Part shown: positions 54,071-63,522 of the stretch, piece by piece
How the letters are laid out: every line of letters begins with the position of its first letter
Position numbering within the stretch: position 1 is the stretch's first letter
Assembly: GCF_003994235.2 (NCBI RefSeq)
Contig: NZ_RYFG02000115.1
Coordinates: 1-64,000, forward strand
Direction of reading: 5' to 3'
From: Candidatus Methylobacter oryzae
GTDB taxonomy: Bacteria > Pseudomonadota > Gammaproteobacteria > Methylococcales > Methylomonadaceae
Length of the DNA stretch: 64,000 nt
Notes under the pieces: generated by a model
Told to the model about the DNA's origin: nothing
Database searches by the model: none
What the model saw: the letters and a program-made list of their open reading frames with translations, nothing else
Program-made: the position numbers and the translations under genes

Positions 54071-54352
54071 CTATTGGTTAAAGCTAATGCTTGCTTGATG
54101 AAAATATAAAATAAAAGGGTTGAAAAAACGATTTACAATGGTTTTTTTCAACCATTAAGTTTGCATTGATTTATTTGTGTTTGTTGTATTTATTTGATTT
54201 TTTAAGGATTATTCTTCATAGTAATTTATGGCATGGAAATGGCTTTAGAGTTTATAAATTGTTGTTAAAAGCTGTCAGGTATTCAACGTCTTTCATGTTT
54301 TCATGAATCGGTTGAGTAAATATTTAACTTATTTTATAGAGGTAAAGCCGCG

Positions 54353-54451
54353 ATGATATTCGATATTGTACTTACAGGTGCTTTTTGTATAGCTGTTTTC
54401 TATGCTTATGTTTTTATTAAGAAAATAATGGCTAGTGAAGCCGGTTTGTAA
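54353..54451 (+). CDS. Possible 32-residue single-helix membrane peptide
   Basis: ATG at 54353, AGAGGT about 10 nt upstream and TAA at 54449 define a 32-codon frame. The product is one hydrophobic helix (about residues 4-22) followed by a basic KK and a short polar tail (MASEAGL). The layout is like the small subunits of membrane enzymes, but I recognise no specific family. It sits alone in a 530-nt gap, and a large hairpin follows 90 nt later. Confidence 0.45.
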   Translation: MIFDIVLTGAFCIAVFYAYVFIKKIMASEAGL

Positions 54452-54540
54452 ACAGGTGTTTTAAAGCGAAAAGAAAGGGCTAAAGCTGGGTAGGCATGAG
54501 CCAAGGTCAATACAAGTGCTGTTTTATTGTCTGAGTATTT

Positions 54541-54590
54541 AATCCTTGCATGCGAAGTAAGCCGATAAAATTACGTCGCATGCAAGGATT
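54541..54590. repeat. 15-bp perfect inverted repeat between convergent genes
   Basis: AATCCTTGCATGCGA (54541-54555) is exactly complementary to TCGCATGCAAGGATT (54576-54590). An inner GTAA/TTAC pairing extends the hairpin to about 19 bp with one mismatch. It is placed just before the 3' end of the minus-strand CNNM gene. There is no U-tract on either strand, so it may be a factor-assisted bidirectional terminator, an mRNA-stabilising hairpin or a protein-binding palindrome. Confidence 0.7.
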
Positions 54591-54608
54591 GATAAGCGTT
54601 AAGTATAT

Positions 54609-55940
54609 CTATTCATCACCTGAATCGTTAACTTCATTCGGATAAACCTGGACATAGACAATACGGGATTCATTCATTTTCCTGACCACAACATCGAATT
54701 GATTAAATTCAATTTTTTGGCCTTCTACCGGAATATCGCGCAGTTTGGCCATGATAAGCCCGCCAATCGAAACCTCATCTTCCAGATCAAGTTCTTCATT
54801 TTCGATATCAATGCCCATAATACGTTCCAGGGAAAATATCGGCAGGCTGCCTTTGCCTATTAGGGTGCCGTCATCGAGCCGAGTCCAATCGTTATTGTTG
54901 GGGCGGAACTCGTCGCGTATCTCGCCGACCATTGCGCTCAATAAGTTATCCAGCGTAATGAAACCTTTCGGTTTTTGTCCTTTTTGCCCAATGATTGCAA
55001 AATGCGAGGTGCCCATGCGGAATTGGCGGAATAATTCCAGTGCCGGTTTATGAGGCAAGGTGTATTTAACAGGCCGCAAATAATGACTTAGGTCCTCAAT
55101 CGTCTTGCCTTCTTGCTGGGCCAAAAACAAGTCTTTCAAATGAATCACGCCTAACACGTCAATATCATTACTATCGAAATAGGGATAACGGCTGAAGCGT
55201 TTTTGAGATATGGTTTGCAGGTTTGTTTGCAGTGACGCGTTGCGATGTAATGCAGTCATCTCGTGGATAGGGCGCATCAGGTCGGAGACTTCCAGTTCGC
55301 TGAAATCGAGCGTTTTTGCCAGAATGTTCCATTCGTCGCGGGTGAACCGGCCCTCCGGGCTGTTACTGCGTAAAATAAGTTTAAGTTCGTTGGGTGAGTA
55401 ATGGGTATCGTGATCGTGGACATGACGTAAACCCAATAAGCGCAATACTAAATTGGCGCTGGAGTTCAACAGCCAAATAGCAGGGTACATCAGCCAATAA
55501 AACCCGTACAGCGGCACGGCGCCCCATAAGCTGATTTTTTCGGGATTACGGATTGCCAGTGATTTTGGTGCAAGTTCACCGATAACAATATGCAAAAACG
55601 AGATCAGCGAAAAGGCAAAAGTAAAGGAAACGCCGTGTACCATTTCCGGCGATGTGACATTTAGCCCGGCAAACACCGGTTCTAGTAAGTCGGCGAACGC
55701 AGGTTCACCAATCCAGCCCAGGCCAAGCGAAGCAAGTGTAATGCCGAGTTGGCACGCCGATAGATAGGCATCGAGTTTTGCATGCACTCGCCCTAAAACT
55801 CGTCCACGCCAGCCTTGCGTTTTAGCAATTGAACGGATGCGAGTTTGGCGTAGTTTGACGAGTCCGAACTCCGCAGCTACAAAAAAACCGTTAAGCGCAA
55901 CTAGCAATAAAGCAGCAATGATCGGAAAAAAGTTACTCAT
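54609..55940 (-). CDS. CNNM/CorC-type membrane protein (paralogue 2)
   Basis: A 443-residue protein with an N-terminal DUF21 region of four membrane helices (about 4-160, with FVAAEFGLVKLRQTR), a CBS pair (about 215-340, starting VSDLMRPIHEM) and a CorC_HlyC C-terminal domain (about 355-435). It shares architecture with the gene at 33959-35209 but belongs to a different subgroup (YtfL/YoaE-like N-terminus). The likely role is divalent-cation homeostasis at the inner membrane. Confidence 0.85.
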   Translation of the reverse strand: MSNFFPIIAALLLVALNGFFVAAEFGLVKLRQTRIRSIAKTQGWRGRVLGRVHAKLDAYLSACQLGITLASLGLGWIGEPAFADLLEPVFAGLNVTSPEMVHGVSFTFAFSLISFLHIVIGELAPKSLAIRNPEKISLWGAVPLYGFYWLMYPAIWLLNSSANLVLRLLGLRHVHDHDTHYSPNELKLILRSNSPEGRFTRDEWNILAKTLDFSELEVSDLMRPIHEMTALHRNASLQTNLQTISQKRFSRYPYFDSNDIDVLGVIHLKDLFLAQQEGKTIEDLSHYLRPVKYTLPHKPALELFRQFRMGTSHFAIIGQKGQKPKGFITLDNLLSAMVGEIRDEFRPNNNDWTRLDDGTLIGKGSLPIFSLERIMGIDIENEELDLEDEVSIGGLIMAKLRDIPVEGQKIEFNQFDVVVRKMNESRIVYVQVYPNEVNDSGDE

Positions 55941-56097
55941 ATCAAATTAAATTGTAATAAAGAAGCGTAGCAATATACCGTTGATCGCTTGGTTTAAAGA
56001 GAGTTTGTAGTCCATGCTGGATAAATCCGGAAAAGGAATGCGTAAATTCACTGTACTCTGTAATAACACATTTTAAAAGCCATTTGCCGGCCATGTT

Positions 56098-57435
56098 TTA
56101 CGTTTCTTCTTGCAGATAAGTCTGCTCTTCGTAATGACGACTATGCCAAACAAATCCTATGGCCGTCACCAGCATCAAGATGGCGAAGAACCAGAAATAA
56201 GAGGCTCCGGCAAGACGGCTGGAACCATCCGGGTTCTCAATGAAGAAATTTACTGCGCTGGTGAATAGGTTCCCGAACGCGACTGCCGCCATATACAGCG
56301 ACATCACGAATGATTTCATCGATCTTGGCGCCTGAGTATAGGAAAACTCCAGGCAAGTTATCGACACCATCACCTCGGAGGAAGTCAGTAGTAAGTAAGC
56401 CAGTAACTGCCAGCAGATGTTGGGGTGATAGCCGGCATCAATGCGCATCTGGATAACGGCAATCAACACAAACGACAAGACGGTGATAAATAGGCCGATG
56501 GCGATTTTGTTCATGTAACTCAAGTGTAAAAATCTGCCCAGTGCCGGGTATAGATGCTTATAAAACAGAGGCGTGAGTAAGACGATCAGTAGCGGATTGG
56601 CGGCTTGAATTTGCGATGGCAATATCTCAACGCCGAACAGGACTCTATTCATTTGTTGTGCCTGAAGAACCCAGGATGAACCGTTCTGGTCAAACAACGC
56701 CCAAAACATCGCGATGAATAAATAAATCACGCTGAGCTTGCCTAGGCACCGCAAACCTTCGCCGCTCAAGGCTTCTCGTACAAAACCCATGCCGGCGGCG
56801 GGTATATGTACAAACCGGTATCGGCCGGACCAGAATATTATCGTCGCCAGCAGCATTAAGATGCCCGGAACTGAAAATGCGACCGGTGCGCTGTAGGTTT
56901 TTAGGAGCCAAGGGACCATGAGCATCGCAATAAAAGCCCCGAGATTAACCGTCAAATAAAACCAGCCGAATACCTTGCTTAGCCAATGCCGGTTGCCGGC
57001 TCCGAACTGGTCGCCGACATGAGCGGAAACGCAGGGTTTAATGCCGCCGGCGCCCAGTGCGATTAAAGTTTGGCCTACCAACAAGCCCGTCCGTGTGTCG
57101 TCCAATGCCAAGTAAAAATGGCCTAGACAATAAACGGCCGACAGCAAAATGATTGTCCGGTATTTTCCCAATAAACCATCGGCCAATAATGCGCCTAGAA
57201 ACGGTGTGAAATAGGTCATGGACACAAATAAGTGGAAGTAAGCTTTAGCCTCGCTTGAGGTCATAGGCGCCAGTTGACCGTCCGCGTTCATCAGGTATTG
57301 CGTCATAAATACGACCAGAATCGCCCTCATACCGTAGTAGCTAAAGCGTTCGGCAAATTCATTGCCGATAATAAAAGGAATACCGGAAGGTATCTCAGCG
57401 GAAGGGGCGGGGGCGGTTCGGTATGGGGTTTTCAC
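56098..57435 (-). CDS. Proton-dependent oligopeptide (POT) family transporter
   Basis: A 445-residue major-facilitator protein with about 12 helices. The POT signature EFAERFSYYGMRAIL lies at residues 27-41, and the PTR2 motif FYLTVNLGAF near 158. It imports di-/tripeptides with protons across the inner membrane. Length is at the short end for bacterial POT proteins (about 450-500). It is a lone minus-strand gene. Confidence 0.87.
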   Translation of the reverse strand: MKTPYRTAPAPSAEIPSGIPFIIGNEFAERFSYYGMRAILVVFMTQYLMNADGQLAPMTSSEAKAYFHLFVSMTYFTPFLGALLADGLLGKYRTIILLSAVYCLGHFYLALDDTRTGLLVGQTLIALGAGGIKPCVSAHVGDQFGAGNRHWLSKVFGWFYLTVNLGAFIAMLMVPWLLKTYSAPVAFSVPGILMLLATIIFWSGRYRFVHIPAAGMGFVREALSGEGLRCLGKLSVIYLFIAMFWALFDQNGSSWVLQAQQMNRVLFGVEILPSQIQAANPLLIVLLTPLFYKHLYPALGRFLHLSYMNKIAIGLFITVLSFVLIAVIQMRIDAGYHPNICWQLLAYLLLTSSEVMVSITCLEFSYTQAPRSMKSFVMSLYMAAVAFGNLFTSAVNFFIENPDGSSRLAGASYFWFFAILMLVTAIGFVWHSRHYEEQTYLQEET

Positions 57436-57856
57436 AAAATAATAGCCTTGATGGATGATGACGTCAGTTTCGTATATCGTCGAAAAAACTGATCAATGTC
57501 GGAACAAAAGCCGACGCGTCTGGGTGAAATGTGCTTCGACGGAAGGTAAGCAATGCTTAGCGATAGATACATTAAAGCCCAGTATTTATTAGGTGGGACA
57601 TTTAACTCGATGCTGGGAAATTTGCCCGGAACATGAATTCATTAACATGGGCAACAGCATTTGTGTTCGGCGATGTTAATTATCGGCTGTTTATACCCAA
57701 AGGGCATAAGTAGGGTTTGAGCAGGCCAGCTGCTCAACTCAGCTGTATATGTGGCCGCCCCAATAAAGAGATAAAGACGGCCACAGATGCGGCTGGGTAT
57801 GCAAAAGTGCGAAGCGTACTGGATGCGCTTCACTACAGAACATCCTCAGTCTTGTA
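57436..57856. other. Intergenic region containing the second REP-like unit
   Basis: About 420 nt between two minus-strand genes. It holds the POT gene promoter region and, at 57691-57744, the second copy of the two-hairpin repeat. No credible reading frame is seen. Confidence 0.5.
57691..57744. repeat. REP-like two-hairpin repeat, copy 2
   Basis: The 54-nt unit shares 48 of 54 bases with 45261-45314. The palindromes TTATACCC-AAA-GGGCATAA and TTGAGCAG-GCCAG-CTGCTCAA are both preserved, and most differences fall in loops or the linker. It lies downstream of the small secreted-protein gene. Confidence 0.75.
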
Positions 57857-58261
57857 TTATTTAATTTTAACCAGTTCCTTGTCGCCGCTGGAAAAGTGGC
57901 ATTTATCCACGGTAAAGTTAGCGCAGTCTTTGGACTCTTCAACTTTCGCGCCGTTTGGGCTCAGTTTGATTTTTAGTTCGCAGAAAACTGCCGAGCTTTC
58001 AGAATGCTTTTTCAGCAGCAATTCGTTTTCGCCGGTGCTTTTGGCTTTACCGGAAATAGACTCTGAGCATTGGCTGCTGCCTCCGTCTTTGCCGCTAGAT
58101 TCAAAGTCCACATCGGCACTGACAACATAATCGTCATCGATTATTTTAGTGACTTTCAAGTGGCGAACAGTGTCGCCGTCGCGCAATACATAGTGATCTG
58201 TCGCTGCAAAAACGTTGCCGGAAACCAGCATAGCAATAGTCAGAAACAAGCTTTTTTTCAT
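57857..58261 (-). CDS. Small secreted protein of unknown function
   Basis: A 134-residue protein starting MKKSLFLTIAML, with a typical signal peptide likely cleaved after NVFA (residue 19). The ATG at 58261 is chosen because an in-frame earlier start adds 13 residues in front of the signal peptide. The mature part is rich in Lys, Ser and Asp and has four cysteines (in SQCSE, VFCEL, DCAN and DKCHF), suggesting two disulfides in the periplasm. I do not recognise the family. Confidence 0.65.
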   Translation of the reverse strand: MKKSLFLTIAMLVSGNVFAATDHYVLRDGDTVRHLKVTKIIDDDYVVSADVDFESSGKDGGSSQCSESISGKAKSTGENELLLKKHSESSAVFCELKIKLSPNGAKVEESKDCANFTVDKCHFSSGDKELVKIK

Positions 58262-58629
58262 GGTGTTACCTCGTGTTTGAAATTGAAATTTGACCAACAT
58301 GGTGGCAGCCTATAGTTTGTTGCTGTTCATGTCGTCGTCGGATATAACTTGGCACAACTGGCAATTATTGTACCTGATTGCTGGCCGTTACCAAAAGACG
58401 AAGCAATGAATTACCTATCTATCAGCAATGAGCCGTTCTCTTGTCGATGGCGCGCACATTAGTCAGCTTATGTGGCTATAATATTGAATTAGTTTCAGTC
58501 TTTTACAGACTGGCCGTGATTCGTGGCGCCACGCGCCTTAACTGCATATTCCCAAGCAGTACATGACTGCATGATGGTTTAACTCGACGACAGTGATGAA
58601 TGCTATGGGGGTGAGGTATAAAATTTTTA
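58262..58629. other. Divergent intergenic region before mfd
   Basis: This 368-nt stretch lies between the minus-strand secreted-protein gene and mfd. It must contain both promoters, but I see no strong hexamer pair, RNA gene or reading frame. Confidence 0.4.
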
Positions 58630-61600
58630 ATGGCTAATAATTTGATTTTCTCCCCGAAAATTCCGCAAAAACAAGATCAATCATTGATTTGGGCTGGATT
58701 AACCGGCTGCGGCGATTCGCTGGCTTTGGCTTCCGCCATTAAAAATGAAGACCGGCTGTTTGTGATCGTCACGCCGGATAACCAGACTGCTTTGCGGCTT
58801 GAGCATGAGTTATCGTTCTTTTTGCAGAACGAACATGCCATTTTGCATTTTCCCGATTGGGAAACCTTGCCTTACGATGTGTTCTCGCCGCTGCCGGAGA
58901 TTATCTCGGAGCGTTTAAAAACATTGGCCTTGCTGCCGCAGGTGAAACGCGGCGCACTTGTCGTTTCGGTGACCACATTGATGCACCGCTTGGCGCCTCG
59001 CGAGCATGTCCTGGCCAACAGTTTTGCCGTGAAAGTCGGCGATGATTTTAACTTGGAATTGAATCGCCTGAAGCTGGAAAGCGTCGGTTACCACTGCGTT
59101 TCGCAAGTGTATCAACACGGCGAGTTCGCGGTCAGGGGATCTATAGTCGATTTGTTTCCGATGGGCAGCAAGGCGCCGTTCCGCATCGAATTATTCGATG
59201 AAGAAGTTGAGTCTATCCGTACTTTCGATCCCGAGACGCAACGGTCATTGGAAAAAATCGACCTTATCCGGTTATTCCCGGCGCGGGAATTTCCGCTTAC
59301 CGATGAATCCATCAAGCATTTTCGCCAGTCTTTTAGGGAGGCTTTCCCGGAAACCTCGCCCAAAAACCATTTCTATCTGGATGTTAGTAAAGGCATCACC
59401 CCGGGCGGCATTGAATATTATCTGCCGTTGTTTGTGGATCAAATGGCGACTTTGTTCGATTACCTGCCGAAATCGGCCGTTCTGGTGATGTCCGATACGT
59501 TCGGCGCGACTGCGCAGGCTTTTTATGCGGAAGCCGAAGACAGGTTTCAGCAAAGAAAATATGATGCGGACAGGCCGCTGCTAAAACCGGAACTGTTATT
59601 TTTATCGACCGACGAGTTGGCGCAAAAAACCGGGGCATTTGCCCATATTAGACTTGGCGGTACGGTTGCTGAAGACGCAGAGAGTATCGTTTTTAATTGT
59701 CAAACACTGCCCAATGTAACCATTGACGCCAAACTGGAGAACCCTGCCCAGGCTTTGCAGCAGTTTGTCGGCAGTTTTGCCGGCAAGATTTTGTTTGTCG
59801 CGGAGTCCGCAGGGCGCCGGGAAGCCTTAATGGAAAGATTAAGGCAGCACAAAATTACCGTAAAGCAGGTTGAAAACTGGGATAAATTTCTCCAGTCCGA
59901 AGTATCGCCGTGCCTTCTGGTTGCGCCGATGGATCATGGTTTGCGGCTTGATAGCCCGGCTATTGCGATCATTACCGAAGCGCTGCTGTCGGGCGAAAAA
60001 GTACAGCAACGCCGTAGGCGGCGTAAGTCCGGGGCTTATGAACTCGAAAATATAATCAATAACCTGAATGAGCTGACTATCGGTTCGCCGGTCGTGCATC
60101 AGGAGCATGGCGTGGGCCGCTATTTAGGCTTGCAGACTTTGGAGATCGGCGGTATTGCATCCGAGTTTTTGACCTTGGAATACGCCAATCACGACAAGCT
60201 TTACGTGCCGGTTTCGGCCTTGCATGTGATCGGCCGTTATACCGGCATGAGTGCGGAAAATGCGCCGTTGCATAAGCTGGGCGGCGATCAATGGAGTAAA
60301 GCCAAGCAAAAAGCCATTAAGCGCATCCGCGACGTTGCGGCTGAATTGCTGGAGATCCATGCCCAAAGGGCTGTCAAACAGGGGCATGCTTTTGAAGTCC
60401 AAAATGTCGAATATGCGGCTTTCGCCGATGCGTTCCCGTTTGAAGAAACGCCGGACCAGCAGACGGCTATTGAAGCGATATTGGACGACATGGCGAGCCC
60501 TCATCCTATGGACCGGGTGATTTGCGGCGACGTCGGCTTCGGTAAAACCGAGGTGTCGATGCGCGCGGCATTCATTGCCGTGCAAAACGGCAAGCAAGTC
60601 GCGGTATTGGTGCCCACTACGTTGCTGGCGCAGCAACACTACCAGAATTTTCGCGACCGTTTTGCGGATTGGCCGGTACGCGTCGAAGTGTTGTCGCGTT
60701 TTGTCAGCGCCAAGCAGCAAAAAGAAATTACCGATGACCTGGAACAGGGTAAGGTCGATATTGTGATCGGTACGCACAAGCTGTTATCGAAAGAGATCAA
60801 ATATAAAGTGCTGGGGCTGGTAATCATTGACGAAGAGCATCGTTTTGGCGTGACGCAAAAAGAGCACTTCAAGAAATTGCGCAACGAGCTCGATATACTG
60901 ACCCTGACCGCAACGCCTATTCCGCGCACGTTGAATATGGCTATGTCGGGTTTAAGGGACATTTCGATTATTGCCAGTCCGCCGCCGAATCGCCATGCAA
61001 TCAAGACCTTTATCAGCGAATGGATAGATGCCCAGGTCCAGGAAGCCTGTTTGCGCGAAATCAAGCGTGGCGGACAGGTGTTCTTTTTACATAACGATGT
61101 TAAGTCGATGGAAAAAATGGCCAGGGATTTGGAAGCATTGGTGCCGGAAGCGCGGATTGAAATTGCCCACGGGCAAATGCCGGAGCGCGAACTGGAGCGC
61201 ATCATGCTGGATTTTTATCACCAGCGCTTTAACCTGCTGTTGTGCACTACTATTATTGAGAGCGGCATCGATATACCCAGCGCCAACACGATTATCATCA
61301 ATCGCGCCGATAAATTGGGATTGGCGCAATTACATCAATTGCGCGGCCGGGTAGGGCGTTCGCATCACCGCGCTTATGCTTACTTTATCGTGCCGCCGAA
61401 ATCGTTATTGAGCAAGGATGCGGTTAAGCGGCTGGAAGCGGTCGAAGCTTCCGGCGATTTAGGGGCCGGGTTTATGCTGTCGTCGCATGATATGGAAATC
61501 CGCGGCGCAGGCGAACTGTTGGGCGACGATCAAAGCGGTCAAATTCAGGAGATCGGTTTTACCTTGTATACGGAATTGCTGGAGCGTGCGGTCGGTGCAT

Positions 61601-62088
61601 TAAAATCCGGCAAACAGCCGGAACTCGAGGCACCGATGGACAGGGGGCCTGAGGTCGACCTGCAGGCTTCTGCGTTGATCCCGGAAGATTATTTACCCGA
61701 TATTCACGGTCGTCTGGTGTTATATAAACGTATCTCCAGCGCTGAAACGAGAGAGGAACTGCGTGAATTGCAGGTGGAAATGATTGATCGCTTCGGATTG
61801 CTGCCGGAACCCGTCAAAACATTGTTCAGCGTCACCGAATTGAAACAGCGGGCCGAAAAATTGGGTATCAAGAAGATAGAAGCCAATGCCGGCGGCGGGC
61901 GCATCATTTTTTCAGAAACGCCGAATATTAATACCGACCAGTTGATTTCCCTGATACAAACCCAGGCGCAGATTTATAAATTCGATGGGGCGGATAAGCT
62001 GAGGTTTATCAAATCGTTCGAAACGGCCGAGCAGAAGCTTGAGTTTATCGTTGAGCTGCTGGATAAATTAACGCCGATACCGTCATGA
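58630..62088 (+). CDS. mfd: Transcription-repair coupling factor Mfd
   Basis: An 1152-residue ATPase that removes stalled RNA polymerase and recruits UvrA; length equals E. coli Mfd (1148). The UvrB-like domains occupy about 1-350. The CarD-like RNA-polymerase-interaction domain lies about 480-545 (VVHQEHGVGRYLG). The RecG-like translocase has Walker A GDVGFGKTEV near 633 and DEEH near 734, then GRVGRS near 912 and a TRCF C-terminal domain (about 1000-1100). Its stop overlaps the csiV-like gene by 4 nt. Confidence 0.97.
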   Translation: MANNLIFSPKIPQKQDQSLIWAGLTGCGDSLALASAIKNEDRLFVIVTPDNQTALRLEHELSFFLQNEHAILHFPDWETLPYDVFSPLPEIISERLKTLALLPQVKRGALVVSVTTLMHRLAPREHVLANSFAVKVGDDFNLELNRLKLESVGYHCVSQVYQHGEFAVRGSIVDLFPMGSKAPFRIELFDEEVESIRTFDPETQRSLEKIDLIRLFPAREFPLTDESIKHFRQSFREAFPETSPKNHFYLDVSKGITPGGIEYYLPLFVDQMATLFDYLPKSAVLVMSDTFGATAQAFYAEAEDRFQQRKYDADRPLLKPELLFLSTDELAQKTGAFAHIRLGGTVAEDAESIVFNCQTLPNVTIDAKLENPAQALQQFVGSFAGKILFVAESAGRREALMERLRQHKITVKQVENWDKFLQSEVSPCLLVAPMDHGLRLDSPAIAIITEALLSGEKVQQRRRRRKSGAYELENIINNLNELTIGSPVVHQEHGVGRYLGLQTLEIGGIASEFLTLEYANHDKLYVPVSALHVIGRYTGMSAENAPLHKLGGDQWSKAKQKAIKRIRDVAAELLEIHAQRAVKQGHAFEVQNVEYAAFADAFPFEETPDQQTAIEAILDDMASPHPMDRVICGDVGFGKTEVSMRAAFIAVQNGKQVAVLVPTTLLAQQHYQNFRDRFADWPVRVEVLSRFVSAKQQKEITDDLEQGKVDIVIGTHKLLSKEIKYKVLGLVIIDEEHRFGVTQKEHFKKLRNELDILTLTATPIPRTLNMAMSGLRDISIIASPPPNRHAIKTFISEWIDAQVQEACLREIKRGGQVFFLHNDVKSMEKMARDLEALVPEARIEIAHGQMPERELERIMLDFYHQRFNLLLCTTIIESGIDIPSANTIIINRADKLGLAQLHQLRGRVGRSHHRAYAYFIVPPKSLLSKDAVKRLEAVEASGDLGAGFMLSSHDMEIRGAGELLGDDQSGQIQEIGFTLYTELLERAVGALKSGKQPELEAPMDRGPEVDLQASALIPEDYLPDIHGRLVLYKRISSAETREELRELQVEMIDRFGLLPEPVKTLFSVTELKQRAEKLGIKKIEANAGGGRIIFSETPNINTDQLISLIQTQAQIYKFDGADKLRFIKSFETAEQKLEFIVELLDKLTPIPS

Positions 62089-62627
62089 CGATGATTAAAA
62101 TTGTTTTTTACGGCTTGGCGGCAATGTTGGGACTTTTTAGTCCCCCTGTTTTGGCCGAAACCAAGGCGTATCAAATAGAGTTGATCGTGTTTCTACAGAC
62201 TCAGCCTAATACCGAGGTATTCGATCAGGTCTCCAGTGAAATAGAGTGGCCTTCCGGTTTGACTGAGCTATCGGCTTATAACAAAGCGGAAAATACAACG
62301 CTTGACGACAGTTATGCGGCATTAGCCAGGGATTCGGCTTACCGGCCTATTTTGCAGGTTGCCTGGGTTCAGCCGGTAGAAGAAAAGGGGATAAATTCCC
62401 CCGTTCATATTCAAGGGGCTGATGGCAAGCTGAACGGCTATCTTCGGATACAGCATGATCAAGGTCTGCAAATGGTGGTTGACTTGGAATTTAGCTCTAA
62501 GTCGGGTGATCGCGGTAGCAAAAATCTGGTTTATCGGTTAAATGAAAAACGCTCTGTTAAGTTGAATGAAGTCTATTATCTGGATCATCCAAAGTTTGGG
62601 GTTATAGTAAAGATGAGTTCTTTATAA
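62085..62627 (+). CDS. CsiV-family periplasmic protein
   Basis: A 180-residue protein with an N-terminal signal peptide (about 1-22, cleavage near VLAET). The mature segment begins KAYQIELIVFLQ and has the YxVELIVF-type start of the CsiV family. A conserved stretch with LNGYLRIQHDQGLQ follows near 125, then VKLNEVYYLDHPKFGVIV at the end. CsiV proteins are described near mfd and implicated in cell-envelope assembly. The ATG overlaps the mfd stop (ATGA), so the two are translationally coupled. Confidence 0.75.
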   Translation: MTMIKIVFYGLAAMLGLFSPPVLAETKAYQIELIVFLQTQPNTEVFDQVSSEIEWPSGLTELSAYNKAENTTLDDSYAALARDSAYRPILQVAWVQPVEEKGINSPVHIQGADGKLNGYLRIQHDQGLQMVVDLEFSSKSGDRGSKNLVYRLNEKRSVKLNEVYYLDHPKFGVIVKMSSL

Positions 62628-62991
62628 AGTATGCGGCTAAGCTTAGGTGTTTTTCTTGCCTGGAGTTGCTCTCAAAACTGCAAACTTAATAAGGGCGGTT
62701 AACCGGATCGTCAATGATGCGCATCAAGTACTAAAAAATAGTGCGGACTGGTTTTTTATGATATTAAGGAGCAATAAAGATCGGCCAAAGTGAAAATTCT
62801 TTTGAGTAAGGGGAACTTGCCAGCTGGCTACGCTGCTCTTCCGTGAGATACGGCACAGCGGCAACAGAGGAGTGATTGAAACATATTATAAAGTCGGGCT
62901 TGATTCAGGATATACACGACTATTGATAATAATAAACCGGTAAACAAATTGCGGACGCTTTGTTAGCCGAATAATTAACTGAGGAAGAATA
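62628..62991. other. Intergenic region before the PAS gene
   Basis: About 364 nt with a CGGTTAACCG palindrome near 62695-62704 and no reading frame I can support. A promoter for the PAS/chemoreceptor pair is expected here but not clearly identifiable. Confidence 0.4.
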
Positions 62992-63522
62992 ATGAAGAGA
63001 AAAGATATTGTCCCAACCACCAAGGAGAGGGTGATGCGGGAAAATGATTTCATCGTTTCCAAAACCGATCTTACGGGGCGAATTATTTATGGGAACGAGA
63101 TTTTTATCGAGTTCTCGGGCTATGAAGAACAAGAACTTCTCGGTAGCCAGCACAATATCATCCGTCATCCTGACATGCCTAGAGCCGTATTTAAGTTATT
63201 GTGGGACTATTTGGCAGAAGATAAGGAGATCTTTGCCTATGTTAAAAATATGTCAAAAGATGGCGGGTTTTACTGGGTATTTACCCATGTCGCGCCTTTA
63301 ATAGATAAAAATAAACAAAAAGTCGGCTACACCTCCGTGCGCCGGATGCCTAATCCTAAGGCTATTCCGATTGTGGCGGATGTGTATCGCGCCATGTTGG
63401 ATGCCGAGCGGAACGCGGGCTCTAAACACGCTATGGAGGCTTCGGGCGCTGTATTGGCTAATGTATTAAAAGATAAAGGCGTTACTTACGAGGAGCTGAT
63501 CAATGTACTACAGTCGCTTTAA
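62992..63522 (+). CDS. Aer-like PAS domain protein
   Basis: A 176-residue soluble protein with one PAS domain (about 20-120). It carries the Aer-type signature HNIIRHPDMPRAVFKLLW near 62-79, which in Aer surrounds the FAD pocket and reads oxygen/redox state. The C-terminal 50 residues are helical without a methyl-accepting domain. It overlaps a membrane protein gene by 20 nt, so the two together may form a split aerotaxis receptor. The ribosome site GAGGAAGA precedes ATG. Confidence 0.78.
   Translation: MKRKDIVPTTKERVMRENDFIVSKTDLTGRIIYGNEIFIEFSGYEEQELLGSQHNIIRHPDMPRAVFKLLWDYLAEDKEIFAYVKNMSKDGGFYWVFTHVAPLIDKNKQKVGYTSVRRMPNPKAIPIVADVYRAMLDAERNAGSKHAMEASGAVLANVLKDKGVTYEELINVLQSL

Noticed and set aside
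62860-62990. Sigma-28 promoter before the PAS gene (TAAAGTCG near 62889)
   Set aside because: The -35-like part is fair, but no GCCGATAA-type -10 lies at the required spacing.
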